Counted from the first letter of the stretch, positions 9,741 to 19,407 are shown. The stretch: DNA of 64,000 nt from Bacillus sp. MYb209 (GCF_002975175.1 NZ_PCNZ01000002.1:230230-294229); one strand, 5' to 3'. Made by a program: numbers and translations. Notes: a model not told the origin generated them from the letters alone.

Positions 9741-9755
9741 TCGGAATCATTCTGA
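9741..9755. promoter_or_regulatory. Zur-box-like 7-1-7 inverted repeat
   Basis: TCGGAATCATTCTGA, a 7-1-7 partial palindrome 20 bases before the znuC ATG. It fits the Fur-superfamily pattern and is close to the Zur consensus (TCGTAATnATTACGA). With zur as third gene of the operon this suggests autoregulation by zinc. Confidence 0.65.
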
Positions 9756-9775
9756 ATTAAAATAGGTGAGATGAT

Positions 9776-10546
9776 ATGAATAATATATTGGAAATAGAAG
9801 GATTAACGTTTCGATATGAAGATCGCAACGTGTTAGAAGATATTAATTTGCAAGTTCCGAAGGGAGCTTTTTTAGGTTTAGTTGGACCAAATGGTTCAGG
9901 GAAATCGACTTTACTTAAATGTTTATTGGGTGTTTTAAAACCAAAGCAAGGAAGTATTCGATTGTTTGGCATTGATAGTAAGAAATTTAAAGAGTGGAAT
10001 AAAGTTGGTTATGTATCCCAAAAGGCAAGTAGTTTTAACTCAGGTTTCCCGGCAACTGTTTTTGAAGTTGTTTCAATGGGGCTTGTTTCGAAAAAGGGGC
10101 TTTTTCGCTTTTTTACGAAAGACGATAATGCGAAAGTAGAACAAGCGATTGCTGATGTAGGTATGAGTGAGTTTCAAGGTCGTAACATTGGAGAACTTTC
10201 TGGTGGACAACAACAGCGTGTATTTATTGCTCGTGCACTTGTAAGCAATCCGGAATTGCTTATTTTGGACGAACCTACTGTTGGGATCGATGTAAAAAAT
10301 GTGGAAAGCTTCTATGAGATACTAGAGGATTTAAACAAAAGGCTAGGAATCACGTTAATTCTTGTTACGCACGATATGGGTGCTGTAACAGAGAAGGTGA
10401 CGCATGTTGCATGTTTAAATCAGCATCTACATTTCCATGGGAATGTAGAGAAATTCCGAGAGTTAGAAGATGCAGAAATGTCGATTTTATATGGACATCA
10501 TGTTCATCGCTTAGAACATGAACATGGGCATCACGGGAGGATATAA
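9776..10546 (+). CDS. znuC: Zinc/metal ABC transporter ATP-binding protein
   Basis: ATPase subunit of a high-affinity metal importer of the ZnuC/AdcC/MntB type. The 256 residues have Walker A (GPNGSGKST, about residues 38-46), the ABC signature LSGGQQQR, Walker B (LLILDEPTVG) and the H-loop (LVTHDMG). The C-terminus is His-rich (HHVHRLEHEHGHHG), consistent with metal handling. Stop and the next start overlap in TAATG, so it is coupled to the permease. No substrate-binding lipoprotein gene is adjacent. Zinc rather than manganese is inferred from the linked zur gene and the upstream box. Confidence 0.92.
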   Translation: MNNILEIEGLTFRYEDRNVLEDINLQVPKGAFLGLVGPNGSGKSTLLKCLLGVLKPKQGSIRLFGIDSKKFKEWNKVGYVSQKASSFNSGFPATVFEVVSMGLVSKKGLFRFFTKDDNAKVEQAIADVGMSEFQGRNIGELSGGQQQRVFIARALVSNPELLILDEPTVGIDVKNVESFYEILEDLNKRLGITLILVTHDMGAVTEKVTHVACLNQHLHFHGNVEKFRELEDAEMSILYGHHVHRLEHEHGHHGRI

Positions 10547-11379
10547 TGATACAGGATTTTTTACAATATGATTTTTTACGTAATTCTTTATACGCTGGTG
10601 TTTTAATAGGGCTTGTCGGACCACTTATCGGCGTGTTCGTTGTAATTCGCCGCATGTCGCTTATTGCGGATGCATTAAGTCATGTGACGTTATCAGGAAT
10701 TGCAGCTAGTTTATTACTTGAAAAGACAATCTTTACTGGTGGGTTTTTAAACCCTTTATATATGGGAATGTTTTTTTCAATCGGTGGAGCATTGCTAATT
10801 GAAAAATTACGTACTGTATATAAACATTATCAAGAGTTAGCAATTCCGATTATACTTTCAGCAGGGATGGGAATCGGTGTTATTTTTATTTCACTTGCAA
10901 ATGGATTTAACACAGATTTATTTAGTTATTTATTTGGTAGTGTAAGTGCTGTGACAAGTACGGATTTAATTATTATCGGTGTTGTAGCAATTGTTGTTAT
11001 TGCAACGATTGTTTTATTATACAAAGAGTTGTTTTTACTATCATTTGATGAGGAATACGCTGTATCAACGGGTTTGAGTGCAAAGTGGATTCACTTTATT
11101 TTCATTATATTAGTTGCTCTTGTAATTGCGGTCTCAATGCGGGTTGTAGGTGTTCTTCTCGTATCATCTTTAATGACGTTACCAGTTGCAGCAAGTATTC
11201 GTATTGCAAAAGGATTTAAACAAACAATTTTCTTTTCCATTTTATTTGGTGAAATTGCAGTAATTGGTGGAATGTTTGCTTCGTATCAACTTGATCTAGC
11301 ACCAGGTGGTACAATTGTTATGATAGCGGTTCTTATTTTAATCGGTGCGATTTTATGGAAGAAGAAAAAAACTGCATAA
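10546..11379 (+). CDS. znuB: Zinc/metal ABC transporter permease
   Basis: Membrane subunit of the metal importer. The 277 residues have about eight hydrophobic stretches and the family motif [17 protein letters not shown] near residues 34-50 that contacts the ATPase, plus a [18 protein letters not shown] segment. GGGAGG lies 5 bases before the ATG, which overlaps the znuC stop by one base. zur follows 13 bp downstream. Confidence 0.92.
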   Translation: MIQDFLQYDFLRNSLYAGVLIGLVGPLIGVFVVIRRMSLIADALSHVTLSGIAASLLLEKTIFTGGFLNPLYMGMFFSIGGALLIEKLRTVYKHYQELAIPIILSAGMGIGVIFISLANGFNTDLFSYLFGSVSAVTSTDLIIIGVVAIVVIATIVLLYKELFLLSFDEEYAVSTGLSAKWIHFIFIILVALVIAVSMRVVGVLLVSSLMTLPVAASIRIAKGFKQTIFFSILFGEIAVIGGMFASYQLDLAPGGTIVMIAVLILIGAILWKKKKTA

Positions 11380-11392
11380 AGTAGGGATAGGT

Positions 11393-11806
11393 ATGAATCT
11401 AACAGAAGCTTTACGCCTAATGAAGGAAAAAGGATATAAACATACGGGGAAAAGGGAAGAGATGCTAAGATTATTCGCGGCGCATAATCGTTATTTAACT
11501 GCGAAAGATGTTTTAGAGCATATGAAGGATGATTATCCAGGACTTAGTTTTGATACGATTTATCGTAACTTAACGGTTTTTGCTGAAGTCGGTGTTTTAG
11601 AGCAAACGGAATTAAATGGTGAAAAGCATTTTCGTTTTACATGCTCAATTATGGAACATCATCACCATTTCATTTGTTTAGATTGTGGTGGTACGAAAAA
11701 AATCACTTCTTGCCCAATGGATTTTATGAATAAAGATTTTAAAGGTTATGAGGTAACCGGGCATAAGTTTGAAATATATGGTCGTTGCCCAAAATGTGCA
11801 AAATGA
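11393..11806 (+). CDS. zur: Zinc uptake regulator Zur (Fur family)
   Basis: Zinc-responsive repressor. The 137 residues have an N-terminal winged helix ([10 protein letters not shown] as recognition region) and a C-terminal metal domain with [12 protein letters not shown] (a CxxC and His cluster) and a second CxxC in GRCPKC, which form the structural zinc site. Fur, PerR and Zur look alike; Zur is chosen because the gene sits in an operon with the metal ABC transporter and matches the B. subtilis yqfV position. The start at 11393 is preferred; an upstream in-frame ATG at 11345 lies inside znuB. Confidence 0.9.
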   Translation: MNLTEALRLMKEKGYKHTGKREEMLRLFAAHNRYLTAKDVLEHMKDDYPGLSFDTIYRNLTVFAEVGVLEQTELNGEKHFRFTCSIMEHHHHFICLDCGGTKKITSCPMDFMNKDFKGYEVTGHKFEIYGRCPKCAK

Positions 11807-11810
11807 GAGG

Positions 11811-11840
11811 GCTCGTCGGTTATATAATTGACGAGCTTTT
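11811..11840 (+). terminator. Terminator of the znuCB-zur operon
   Basis: GCTCGTC / GACGAGC stem with a 12-base loop, followed by TTTT. Confidence 0.8.
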
Positions 11841-11850
11841 AATTTAAATG

Positions 11851-11888
11851 TAAAAAAAGGTTGCTCACAAAAATTGTGGGCAACCTTC
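11851..11888 (-). terminator. Terminator of ispG
   Basis: AAGGTTGC...GCAACCTT stem with a further CACAA/TTGTG pairing; the A tract on its left is a U tract on the minus strand. Confidence 0.85.
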
Positions 11889-11890
11889 TT

Positions 11891-13003
11891 TTATTGTTCT
11901 TGTTTTTCTTTTTCTTTATCTCGTTCGGCAGCCATTTCAGCAGCGATTACATCAATTTCTTTTTTCAGTTCTTCTACCATTGTTTCTTCTGGTACTTTAC
12001 GAACGACTTGCCCTTTACGGAATAATAAACCTTCTCCGCGTGCACCGGCAATACCGATGTCAGCTTCACGAGCTTCACCAGGACCGTTTACGGCGCAGCC
12101 GAGTACTGCAACCTTAATTGGAACTTGAAGCGTAGAGATGTATTCTTCGACTTCATTAGCAATGCTAATTAGGTCGATTTCAATACGACCACAAGTTGGA
12201 CAAGAAATAAGTGTTGCGGCATTAGATGCAAGACCGAATGACTTTAATAGTTCACGTGCAACTTTTACTTCTTCAACTGGATCAGCACTTAAAGAAATAC
12301 GAAGTGTATTTCCGATGCCTTTACTTAAAATTGCTCCAAGACCGGCGGCACTTTTTACAGTTCCAGCAAACAATGTTCCTGATTCTGTAATACCTAAATG
12401 TAATGGATAATCAAAAGCGCGAGCAGCTTTTTCGTATGCTTCAATTGCTAAGTTAACATCAGAGGCTTTCATTGATACGATAATATCGTGGAAATCTAAG
12501 TCCTCTAAAATTTTAATATGGTGCAGTGCGCTCTCGACCATACCATCAGCAGTTGGATATCCATACTTTTCTAAAATATGACGTTCTAATGAACCGGCAT
12601 TTACACCGATACGGATTGGAATGCCACGCTCTTTCGCTGCATTTACAACAGCTTCTACTTTATGGCGACGTCCAATGTTACCTGGATTGATACGTACTTT
12701 ATCAATGCCGCCTTCGATTGCTTTTAAAGCAAGGCGATAATCAAAATGAATATCAGCAACAAGTGGAATGTTGATTTGTTTTTTAATATCAGCAATAGCA
12801 TTTGCTGCGCGTTCGTCTGGAACAGCAACACGAACAACTTGACAGCCAGCTTCTTCTAAACGTTTAATTTCAGCAACTGTAGCCTCAACATCATGTGTTT
12901 TTGTTGTCGTCATACTTTGTATAATTAATTCATTGTTACCGCCAATTGTTAAATTACCGACTTTAACTGGACGTGTTTTTGTACGTTGAGTCATTTCATT
13001 CAC
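11891..13003 (-). CDS. ispG: 4-hydroxy-3-methylbut-2-en-1-yl diphosphate synthase IspG
   Basis: Penultimate MEP-pathway enzyme: converts cyclic MEcPP to HMBPP with a [4Fe-4S] cluster and flavodoxin/ferredoxin electrons. The 370 residues have the N-terminal TIM barrel ([28 protein letters not shown]) and the C-terminal cluster domain with cysteines in ISCPTCGR and [11 protein letters not shown] plus the Glu ligand. GTG at 13003 is taken as start because AGGAGA lies about 12 bases before it; the ATG three codons on is further from it. The C-terminal tail is rich in Glu/Lys. Confidence 0.96.
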   Translation of the reverse strand: MNEMTQRTKTRPVKVGNLTIGGNNELIIQSMTTTKTHDVEATVAEIKRLEEAGCQVVRVAVPDERAANAIADIKKQINIPLVADIHFDYRLALKAIEGGIDKVRINPGNIGRRHKVEAVVNAAKERGIPIRIGVNAGSLERHILEKYGYPTADGMVESALHHIKILEDLDFHDIIVSMKASDVNLAIEAYEKAARAFDYPLHLGITESGTLFAGTVKSAAGLGAILSKGIGNTLRISLSADPVEEVKVARELLKSFGLASNAATLISCPTCGRIEIDLISIANEVEEYISTLQVPIKVAVLGCAVNGPGEAREADIGIAGARGEGLLFRKGQVVRKVPEETMVEELKKEIDVIAAEMAAERDKEKEKQEQ

Positions 13004-13159
13004 GAATTGATCGCTCTCCTTATAAAAGAAGTTTCTTATTTTAGTCCCTTACATCAATGATAGTATGTGTGAGAAAGGGCTATAGAAACCAAAGTACTCG
13101 GTTTCACTTTTACTATTGTATCAGCGCCTTTATGTAATTGACAAGGATTAAGTGATTGC

Positions 13160-13525
13160 TTATTGATATAACGGGAATTTATAAGACTTTCCAACTTGGA
13201 TTTTTGTAGCAGATGTATTTTTATTTAATTGCTTAAAATCATCAATTACTTTTTCAATAGAAGGGATTTTTTTCTTATTAATTTGTTCTGTAATAGAAAG
13301 AACGGTCTCGCCAGTTTTTACTTCGATTGCTTTATAAACTGTATCCGTTTCTTTTTCTGTTTCTTTCTCTTTATTTTGTTTTGCATCTGTATTTTCTTTT
13401 TTTATCGTTTGGGCAGCAGAGGTTTTTTTGTATGAACTTAACATCGGTAAAGTACCGATTTTTATGTCGTAATAAAATATATAACCGAGGACAAGCACGA
13501 ATAAGAGTACACCTAATCTCTTCAT
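13160..13525 (-). CDS. yqfZ: LysM-like membrane-anchored protein (YqfZ)
   Basis: Function unknown; probably a cell-envelope protein. The 121 residues begin with a hydrophobic anchor (about residues 4-20), followed by a Lys/Glu/Thr-rich linker and a C-terminal LysM-type domain (about residues 70-118: VKTGETVLSITEQ ... IQVGKSYKFPLY), a fold that often binds peptidoglycan. The ATG at 13525 is chosen because AAAGGAG sits 8 bases upstream; a GTG at 13534 overlaps that ribosome site. In B. subtilis yqfZ also neighbours ispG. Confidence 0.8.
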   Translation of the reverse strand: MKRLGVLLFVLVLGYIFYYDIKIGTLPMLSSYKKTSAAQTIKKENTDAKQNKEKETEKETDTVYKAIEVKTGETVLSITEQINKKKIPSIEKVIDDFKQLNKNTSATKIQVGKSYKFPLYQ

Positions 13526-13561
13526 ATCCTTCACTCCTTTGCTAGGAATATATGCTTGTCC

Positions 13562-13592
13562 AAAAAAAAAATGCCTATTTAGGCATTTTTTT
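13562..13592 (-). terminator. Terminator of the DUF1189 gene
   Basis: AATGCCTA-TT-TAGGCATT stem with A and T tracts on both sides; the minus-strand gene ends at 13593. Confidence 0.88.
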
Positions 13593-14360
13593 TTATAGTT
13601 CTTGTTTTTCTTTCGGTTTTGGAACTTCTTTAATTGTTAAGTATAGAACGATTAACACAACTGCAATGTAAATGAATGTTGCACCAGGTACGTTTATTTT
13701 GAATAAATCCATAATCATAAAGAAGATTGTTGGAATTGTGTAGCTGTAAGCAGTTAATGTCCAAACTTGTTTATAAGATAATTTGCGCTGACCGCTCATC
13801 GCAGAACCGATGAAGGCAAGCAATGTAACTCCTACAAAGGTAATAAATAATTGGAACAAGTACAGTAAGAACCCAATAACGAATAATAAGATTGGATAAA
13901 TACTGTCAAATAACGAAATGAAGTCCTGTAAATCTTTTTTCTCAAGAGATGCGCCTAATAAGTCATTATAGGAGTATGTTTGTGTTTGACCATTTCCCAT
14001 GGAGACTACTTTATCTTTTAAAACAAATAAACCTGTTTTATTTTGATATTTTTCTAAGTCTGTTGAATTTGGATCAAATACGAAAAGGGCGTTTCCGTCT
14101 TCTTTTTCGATAGGTTGATCAATATCAGCTTGTAGCTCGCCGTTTTCGATTTTAAAATCAGGTAAATCTTTTTCGATTACTTTATTTACCATGTTAACAC
14201 CATCTTGGATGACGCTACCGTACAAGAAAGTTCTTGGAATAGTAGTGATTAGGCAAAGAAGCATAATATACAAAATGGTTTTACCGATTTTTTGAAAACG
14301 GAAAAGCGCCATATCTTTAGGCGAATATACGCTTTTTGCTAGCTGTGTAAAAATGGACAT
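13593..14360 (-). CDS. yqgB: DUF1189 family membrane protein (YqgB)
   Basis: Integral membrane protein of unknown function. The 255 residues start MSIFTQLAKSVYSPKD; a first membrane segment lies at about residues 25-45, then a roughly 110-residue outer domain, then four closely spaced membrane segments (about 155-250). Size and place match B. subtilis YqgB. The start at 14360 has AAAGGAAGTGAATCT before it; the longer frame to 14393 has no ribosome site. Confidence 0.85.
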   Translation of the reverse strand: MSIFTQLAKSVYSPKDMALFRFQKIGKTILYIMLLCLITTIPRTFLYGSVIQDGVNMVNKVIEKDLPDFKIENGELQADIDQPIEKEDGNALFVFDPNSTDLEKYQNKTGLFVLKDKVVSMGNGQTQTYSYNDLLGASLEKKDLQDFISLFDSIYPILLFVIGFLLYLFQLFITFVGVTLLAFIGSAMSGQRKLSYKQVWTLTAYSYTIPTIFFMIMDLFKINVPGATFIYIAVVLIVLYLTIKEVPKPKEKQEL

Positions 14361-14500
14361 AGATTCACTTCCTTTATGTATGTATAAAATCATTGTAACG
14401 TACGAATCTAGAGAAGCTCAAGATATATTATATTTACATATAGTAGAGAGGACTAAATTTCTTCTTATTAATTTACTTCTTCTAGTAGAGAAAAATACAA

Positions 14501-14530
14501 TTGACACTTTTCTTTTGTATATGGTAAATT
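14501..14530 (+). promoter_or_regulatory. SigA-type promoter for the tRNA
   Basis: TTGACA at 14501-14506 and TAAATT at 14525-14530 (18-base spacer), about 70 bases before the tRNA. Confidence 0.6.
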
Positions 14531-14599
14531 TATCTTACATTTTTCAAACGATATATCCGATGGGAATTTAGTTGTTTTTAATGTTACATACATAATCGT

Positions 14600-14673
14600 G
14601 GACCCTTAGCTCAGTTGGTTAGAGCAGACGGCTCATAACCGTCCGGTCGTAGGTTCGAGTCCTACAGGGTCCA
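14600..14673 (+). tRNA. tRNA with CAT anticodon (elongator Met or Ile2)
   Basis: A complete cloverleaf of 74 bases: acceptor stem GGACCCT/AGGGTCC, D arm GCTC...GAGC, anticodon stem GACGG/CCGTC with loop CTCATAA (anticodon CAT), T arm GTAGG-TTCGAGT-CCTAC, discriminator A. CCA is not encoded. A paired first base rules out the initiator. CAT is read by elongator tRNA-Met and, after lysidine modification by TilS, by the minor tRNA-Ile2. The anticodon arm and acceptor resemble Bacillus tRNA-Ile2 as I recall it, so Ile2 is a serious option. Confidence 0.95.
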
Positions 14674-14705
14674 TATCCATTTCATATGTTTATTATGTCA
14701 GCAGG

Positions 14706-14734
14706 AAGCTTCCTTGTAGAAGGAAGCTTTTTTT
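14706..14734 (+). terminator. Terminator of the tRNA gene
   Basis: AAGCTTCCTT-GTAG-AAGGAAGCTT followed by a T tract. Confidence 0.85.
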
Positions 14735-14815
14735 ACGGGATATATGAGCATTTTAATTGAAAAGAAGTGGGAATTTTGCTACTTTAATGATAGCAAGACA
14801 AAGCGATTTATTTGT

Positions 14816-14843
14816 TTGCACCCTATGGCAATTAGGGTAGAAT
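14816..14843 (+). promoter_or_regulatory. sodA promoter with an internal inverted repeat
   Basis: TTGCAC (14816-14821) and TAGAAT (14838-14843) at 16-base spacing. The spacer carries ACCCTA-7-TAGGGT (14820-14838), an inverted repeat positioned where a repressor would block polymerase. Confidence 0.55.
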
Positions 14844-14897
14844 GAAGTTGTAGGTCACATATGTAGTGACAATACATAAACCGGGAGGAATATAACA

Positions 14898-15509
14898 ATG
14901 GCAAAACACGAATTACCAAATTTACCTTATGCGTATGATGCTTTAGAACCTCACTTTGATAAAGAAACAATGAACATCCATCATACAAAACATCACAACA
15001 CGTATATTACAAACTTAAACGCTGCTTTAGAAGGTCATGCAGAATTAGCTGACAAAAGCGTTGAAGAATTAGTTGCAAACTTAAACGAAGTACCTGAAGC
15101 AATCCGTACAGCAGTACGTAACAATGGTGGCGGACATGCTAACCATACATTCTTCTGGACAATCCTATCTCCAAACGGCGGGGGACAACCAGTAGGCGAA
15201 CTTGCAACTGCGATTGAAGCGAAATTCGGTAGCTTTGATGCATTCAAAGAAGAATTCGCAAAAGCTGGCGCAACTCGCTTCGGTTCTGGTTGGGCTTGGT
15301 TAGTAGTAAACAATGGTGAGTTAGAAGTAACAAGCACTCCAAACCAAGATTCTCCTCTAACTGAAGGTAAAACTCCAGTTATCGGTTTAGATGTTTGGGA
15401 GCATGCTTACTACTTAAATTACCAAAACCGTCGTCCTGACTACATCGGTGCATTCTGGAACGTTGTAGATTGGAACGTTGCTGAAAAACTTTATCAAGAA
15501 GCAAAATAA
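14898..15509 (+). CDS. sodA: Manganese superoxide dismutase SodA
   Basis: Converts superoxide to hydrogen peroxide and oxygen. The 203 residues match bacterial Mn/Fe SODs. Metal ligands are His28 (MNIHHTKHH), the His in [11 protein letters not shown], and Asp/His in LDVWEHAYY. The GGGHANH and adjacent pattern points to the Mn type. A GGGAGGAATATAACA ribosome site precedes the ATG. Monocistronic: own promoter and a strong terminator. In the same place as B. subtilis sodA (between yqgB/C and yqgE). Confidence 0.98.
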   Translation: MAKHELPNLPYAYDALEPHFDKETMNIHHTKHHNTYITNLNAALEGHAELADKSVEELVANLNEVPEAIRTAVRNNGGGHANHTFFWTILSPNGGGQPVGELATAIEAKFGSFDAFKEEFAKAGATRFGSGWAWLVVNNGELEVTSTPNQDSPLTEGKTPVIGLDVWEHAYYLNYQNRRPDYIGAFWNVVDWNVAEKLYQEAK

Positions 15510-15528
15510 TTAAAGTTAATAAAGCTAG

Positions 15529-15560
15529 AAAAAAGCTAGGAGTTTTCTCCTAGCTTTTTT
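15529..15560 (+). terminator. Terminator of sodA
   Basis: AAAAGCTAGGAG-TTTT-CTCCTAGCTTTT followed by T's. Confidence 0.93.
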
Positions 15561-15630
15561 CTATGCTCTCCTTTTACATAATTGAGCTTGTCTTTGGAAG
15601 ACTAGAACATGAAGTAAAGGAGAGTTGTGT

Positions 15631-16908
15631 ATGAAGTGGAAACATGTAATTGGTGATGTTGAAGTGAGTCGGGATTTAGTATTATTGCTCGTTATAGGAG
15701 GTTTATACACGCTCGCAATTTCTTTATCGAATACGTTTGTAAACATTTATTTATGGAAGCAAACACAAAATTATGTGAATCTGGGCTTGTATAATTTGGC
15801 CAGCGTTGTATTGCAGCCTCTAACATTTCTTGTGGGCGGGAAATTAGCGAAACGTATTGATCGCTCGGTTTTATTGAGAATCGGTGTAGGCACGTTAGCT
15901 GTTTTTTTTATCGTCGTTTTAGTAGCGGGGAAAAGTGCATCTCACTATATTTTACTAATGGGAGCCCTTTTAGGAGTTGGTTATGGTTTTTATTGGCTTG
16001 CTTTTAACTTGTTGACATTTGAGATTACAGAACCAGAAACAAGAGATTTTTTTAACGGTTTTCTAGGACTTCTTACATCGTTCTCTGGAATGATTGGACC
16101 GATAGCAGCAGGATATACAATTTCACGTATGGAAAAATGGAGTGGTTATACTGTTGTTTTCTTCCTCTCGTTAATGCTATTTGCGGTTGCAGTCGTTCTA
16201 AGCTTTTTTTTATCGAAGAGGGAATGTGAAGGACGCTATGAAATTGTGCAAGTATTGAAAGAGCGGCAAGTTGATGAAAACTGGGGAAGAATTACGCGTG
16301 CTCATTTCTTCCAAGGTTTGAGAGAGGGAACGTTTATTTTCGTTATTTCGGTATACGTCTATTTAGCATCTGGTAGCGAGTTAGCACTAGGGAAGTATAG
16401 TTTAGTGAACTCTGCAGTATCATTTGTATGCTATTATTTAGTTGCTCGTATGTTAAAGAAAGAATGGCGGAAAAAAGCAATTTTACTTGGTGGCATTATT
16501 TTATATGCGGTCGTATTTTTAGTTATTTTCAATGTTACATATACGAAATTACTTATTTATGCAGCATGTATTGCGGTTGCATATCCTATTTTACTCGTTC
16601 CGTACGGATCTATGACATACGATGTAATTGGTAGAGCAAAACAGGCGAGAGAATGGCGTGTAGAATACGTAGTTGTCAGGGAATTATGGTTAAATGCCGG
16701 AAGAATTTGTTCCATTTTAAGTTTTTTATGTGCTGTAACATTCTTTCCCCCTGAAAAAAGTTTACCGTTCTTACTATGTATTTTAGGAGCTGGACATTTT
16801 CTTATTTATTTTGCAGTTAAAAATGTCAAATATGATGAGGGAAATGTGAACAAAACCAGCGTTGTAGCGCAGGGAACCACGCAGAATCAAACTGAACCAG
16901 AAGGTTAA
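15631..16908 (+). CDS. yqgE: MFS transporter (YqgE)
   Basis: Twelve-helix membrane transporter of the major facilitator superfamily; substrate unknown. The 425 residues show two blocks of six hydrophobic segments separated by a charged loop (KERQVDENWGRITRAHFFQG, about residues 208-228). The start ATG at 15631 follows AAAGGAGAGTTGTGT; an upstream TTG at 15625 is within reach but less likely. The polar tail after about residue 400 is not conserved-looking. Position matches B. subtilis yqgE, between sodA and pbpA. Confidence 0.88.
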   Translation: MKWKHVIGDVEVSRDLVLLLVIGGLYTLAISLSNTFVNIYLWKQTQNYVNLGLYNLASVVLQPLTFLVGGKLAKRIDRSVLLRIGVGTLAVFFIVVLVAGKSASHYILLMGALLGVGYGFYWLAFNLLTFEITEPETRDFFNGFLGLLTSFSGMIGPIAAGYTISRMEKWSGYTVVFFLSLMLFAVAVVLSFFLSKRECEGRYEIVQVLKERQVDENWGRITRAHFFQGLREGTFIFVISVYVYLASGSELALGKYSLVNSAVSFVCYYLVARMLKKEWRKKAILLGGIILYAVVFLVIFNVTYTKLLIYAACIAVAYPILLVPYGSMTYDVIGRAKQAREWRVEYVVVRELWLNAGRICSILSFLCAVTFFPPEKSLPFLLCILGAGHFLIYFAVKNVKYDEGNVNKTSVVAQGTTQNQTEPEG

Positions 16909-17017
16909 CTTATCGTTTGTTTTATGCTAGAATAGAAAAAGATGTAAGACAGCAGTGAGGGCACCTGTATGAAGGTGTCCCTTTCACATTACATAGCTGT
17001 TGGTAGAGGGGGTTTGT

Positions 17018-19153
17018 ATGAGCAAGAAGCAGAAAAAGAACCAGACAAAGACAAAAACCCACGTTCCCTTTCGGTTAAACGTGTTGTTTTTTTGCGTGTT
17101 TTTAATGTTCTCCGCGGTTATTGTAAGGCTTGGATACGTACAAATTGTTCGTGGTGAGGAATATAAAAATGAAGTTGAGAAAAAAGAAAATTCAACGATA
17201 AGTAATCCTGTACCACGCGGGAAAATATTTGATCGTAATGGAGAAGCGGTCGTAGATAATGAGCCTATTCGTACAATTACATTTACAAAAATGAAGGGAT
17301 CAACTGCAGCAGATCGCTTAGAAACGGCGAAAAAGTTAGCAGATTTAATTGAAGTCCCAACAGATAAGTTAACAGATCGCGATAAAAAAGATTATTGGCT
17401 TGCTTTACATAAAGAAGAAGCAGAAGCAAAAATCACAAAAAAAGATCGTGAAGAGTTTAAAGCGAATAAAATTGACGATAAAGAACTAGATGAACGTCAA
17501 CGAAATCGTGTAACAGAAGAAGAGATTAATCAACTGTCAGCAAAAGATTTAGAAATATTGGCGATCAAAAGTAAGATGGAAAGCGGATATGCAATGACGC
17601 CGCAAATCGTTAAAAAAGGTGCAACAGAAGAAGAATATGCGATTATTAGTGAAAATTTGGCGAAATTGCCAGGTGTAGATACAAATGTCGACTGGGAACG
17701 AAAATATAAGTATGATGATATGTTCCGAAGTGTACTTGGTGGTGTAACTTCTTCTGATGAAGGGTTACCGAGAGAAAGATTAGATTACTATCTTGTTCGT
17801 GATTATAATCGTAATGATCGCGTAGGAAAAAGTTACCTTGAGCAACAGTACGAAGATAGTTTACACGGTACAAAATCCGAAGTGAGAAATGTTACAGATA
17901 AAGACGGAAATATTTTAGAAACTATTAATGTGTCACAAGGACAACGAGGTAACGATCTGAATTTAACAATTGATATGGAATTACAAAAGCGTGTAGAAGA
18001 GATTCTTGAGAAAAACTTAAATAAATTTAAAGGATCAGAACCGCTTTTAGATCGCGCTTTCGTTGTAATGATGAATCCGAAAAATGGTGAAGTTTTATCC
18101 ATGGCAGGGAAACAATTAGTTAACGAAGATGGTCAAACGAAAGTAAATGACTTTGCTTTAGGTACCATGACAAGTTCTTATCCGATGGGTTCAACTGTAA
18201 AAGGTGCGACTGTACTTACGGGATATCAAACTGGCGCGATTCAACCTGGATCTGTACAGTTAGATGAACCAATTAAATTAAAAGGTACACAAACAAAATC
18301 ATCTTGGAAAACGATGGGATACATTAATGACCTTGAAGCGTTAAAAATGTCTTCAAACGTTTATATGTTTAAAACAGCGATGAATATCGCTGGTGTCCCC
18401 TATGTGCGAGGCGGTACGTTAGATATACCACAAAAATCATATGATACTATGCGTTACTATTTCAGTCAATTTGGACTTGGTGTAAAAACTGGCATTGATT
18501 TACCGAATGAAACGGCTGGACAAAGAGGTAGAACAGATCATATACCAGGTTTCTTATTAGATTTATCAATTGGACAGTATGATACGTATACACCGCTTCA
18601 ATTAGCACAATATATTTCGACGATTGCTAATGGTGGATATCGTATGCAACCGCAAGTTGTAAAGGAAATTCGTGAGCCATCGGCGAAGCCAGAGGAAGTT
18701 GGAAAAGTTGTTCAATCCATGGAACCGAAAGTATTAAATCGCATTGATATGCCTGAATCGCAAATTAAACGTGTTCAAGAAGGATTTAGACAAGTGTATA
18801 ACGATTCAGGTGGTACAGCTACAAAATACTTTGCAGGTGCACCATATAAAGCAGCTGGGAAAACAGGTACAGCTCAAACTGTATATGGCGGAGATAAAGA
18901 GATTGGTAGAAATGCAAAAGGTGAGCGTGTTGAAACATATAACTTAACATTAGTAGGTTATGCGCCACTTGAAGATCCAGAAGTAGCATTTTCTGTTGTT
19001 GTGCCATGGGTACATGATGATAAAACAGGAATTAATGGATATATTGGTCGTGAAATTATGGATGCTTACTTTGAGTTAAAACAACAAGCGTTAACTGGTG
19101 AAGCTCCGAAAGATGGAAAAGAGAAAAAAAGTAATGCACAAGATGATGAATAA
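17018..19153 (+). CDS. pbpA: Penicillin-binding protein PbpA (class B transpeptidase)
   Basis: Cross-links peptidoglycan during elongation, outside the membrane. The 711 residues have a basic cytoplasmic head, one membrane anchor (about residues 20-40), a class B dimerisation/linker domain with VPRGKIFDRNG, and the transpeptidase domain with the three active-site motifs: S392-T-V-K, SSN in KMSSNVYM, and KTG in AGKTGTAQT. The start at 17018 has AGAGGGGG before it; the frame to 17000 is not preferred. Size matches B. subtilis PBP2A (716). A strong terminator follows. Confidence 0.95.
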   Translation: MSKKQKKNQTKTKTHVPFRLNVLFFCVFLMFSAVIVRLGYVQIVRGEEYKNEVEKKENSTISNPVPRGKIFDRNGEAVVDNEPIRTITFTKMKGSTAADRLETAKKLADLIEVPTDKLTDRDKKDYWLALHKEEAEAKITKKDREEFKANKIDDKELDERQRNRVTEEEINQLSAKDLEILAIKSKMESGYAMTPQIVKKGATEEEYAIISENLAKLPGVDTNVDWERKYKYDDMFRSVLGGVTSSDEGLPRERLDYYLVRDYNRNDRVGKSYLEQQYEDSLHGTKSEVRNVTDKDGNILETINVSQGQRGNDLNLTIDMELQKRVEEILEKNLNKFKGSEPLLDRAFVVMMNPKNGEVLSMAGKQLVNEDGQTKVNDFALGTMTSSYPMGSTVKGATVLTGYQTGAIQPGSVQLDEPIKLKGTQTKSSWKTMGYINDLEALKMSSNVYMFKTAMNIAGVPYVRGGTLDIPQKSYDTMRYYFSQFGLGVKTGIDLPNETAGQRGRTDHIPGFLLDLSIGQYDTYTPLQLAQYISTIANGGYRMQPQVVKEIREPSAKPEEVGKVVQSMEPKVLNRIDMPESQIKRVQEGFRQVYNDSGGTATKYFAGAPYKAAGKTGTAQTVYGGDKEIGRNAKGERVETYNLTLVGYAPLEDPEVAFSVVVPWVHDDKTGINGYIGREIMDAYFELKQQALTGEAPKDGKEKKSNAQDDE

Positions 19154-19162
19154 AAAAGTTGT

Positions 19163-19203
19163 AAAAAAAGCACACTATCTGAAAAGATAGTGTGCTTTTT
19201 TTT
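19163..19203 (+). terminator. Terminator of pbpA
   Basis: AAAAAGCACACTATCT-GAAA and its perfect complement followed by more T's. Confidence 0.94.
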
Positions 19204-19407
19204 ATGCTTTATGCATATGGTCTAGTAAATGTGGACAAGCGTAAAATGTTGAAAAACATGTAGTTTCAAAAACGATGAACATAACAAGATTAGTGCATAT
19301 GCTCTAACTTTGTCTTGTGTGATAGGAGATAGCAGTTTTATGGATGATTAGAAAATTTATTGCATCTAAAGTGCAAAAATGAAAATCAAGTTTGTGTATA
19401 CAGTTGT

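Noticed and set aside
12138-12410. Plus-strand frame opposite ispG
   Set aside because: Low-complexity translation opposite a conserved gene; shadow.
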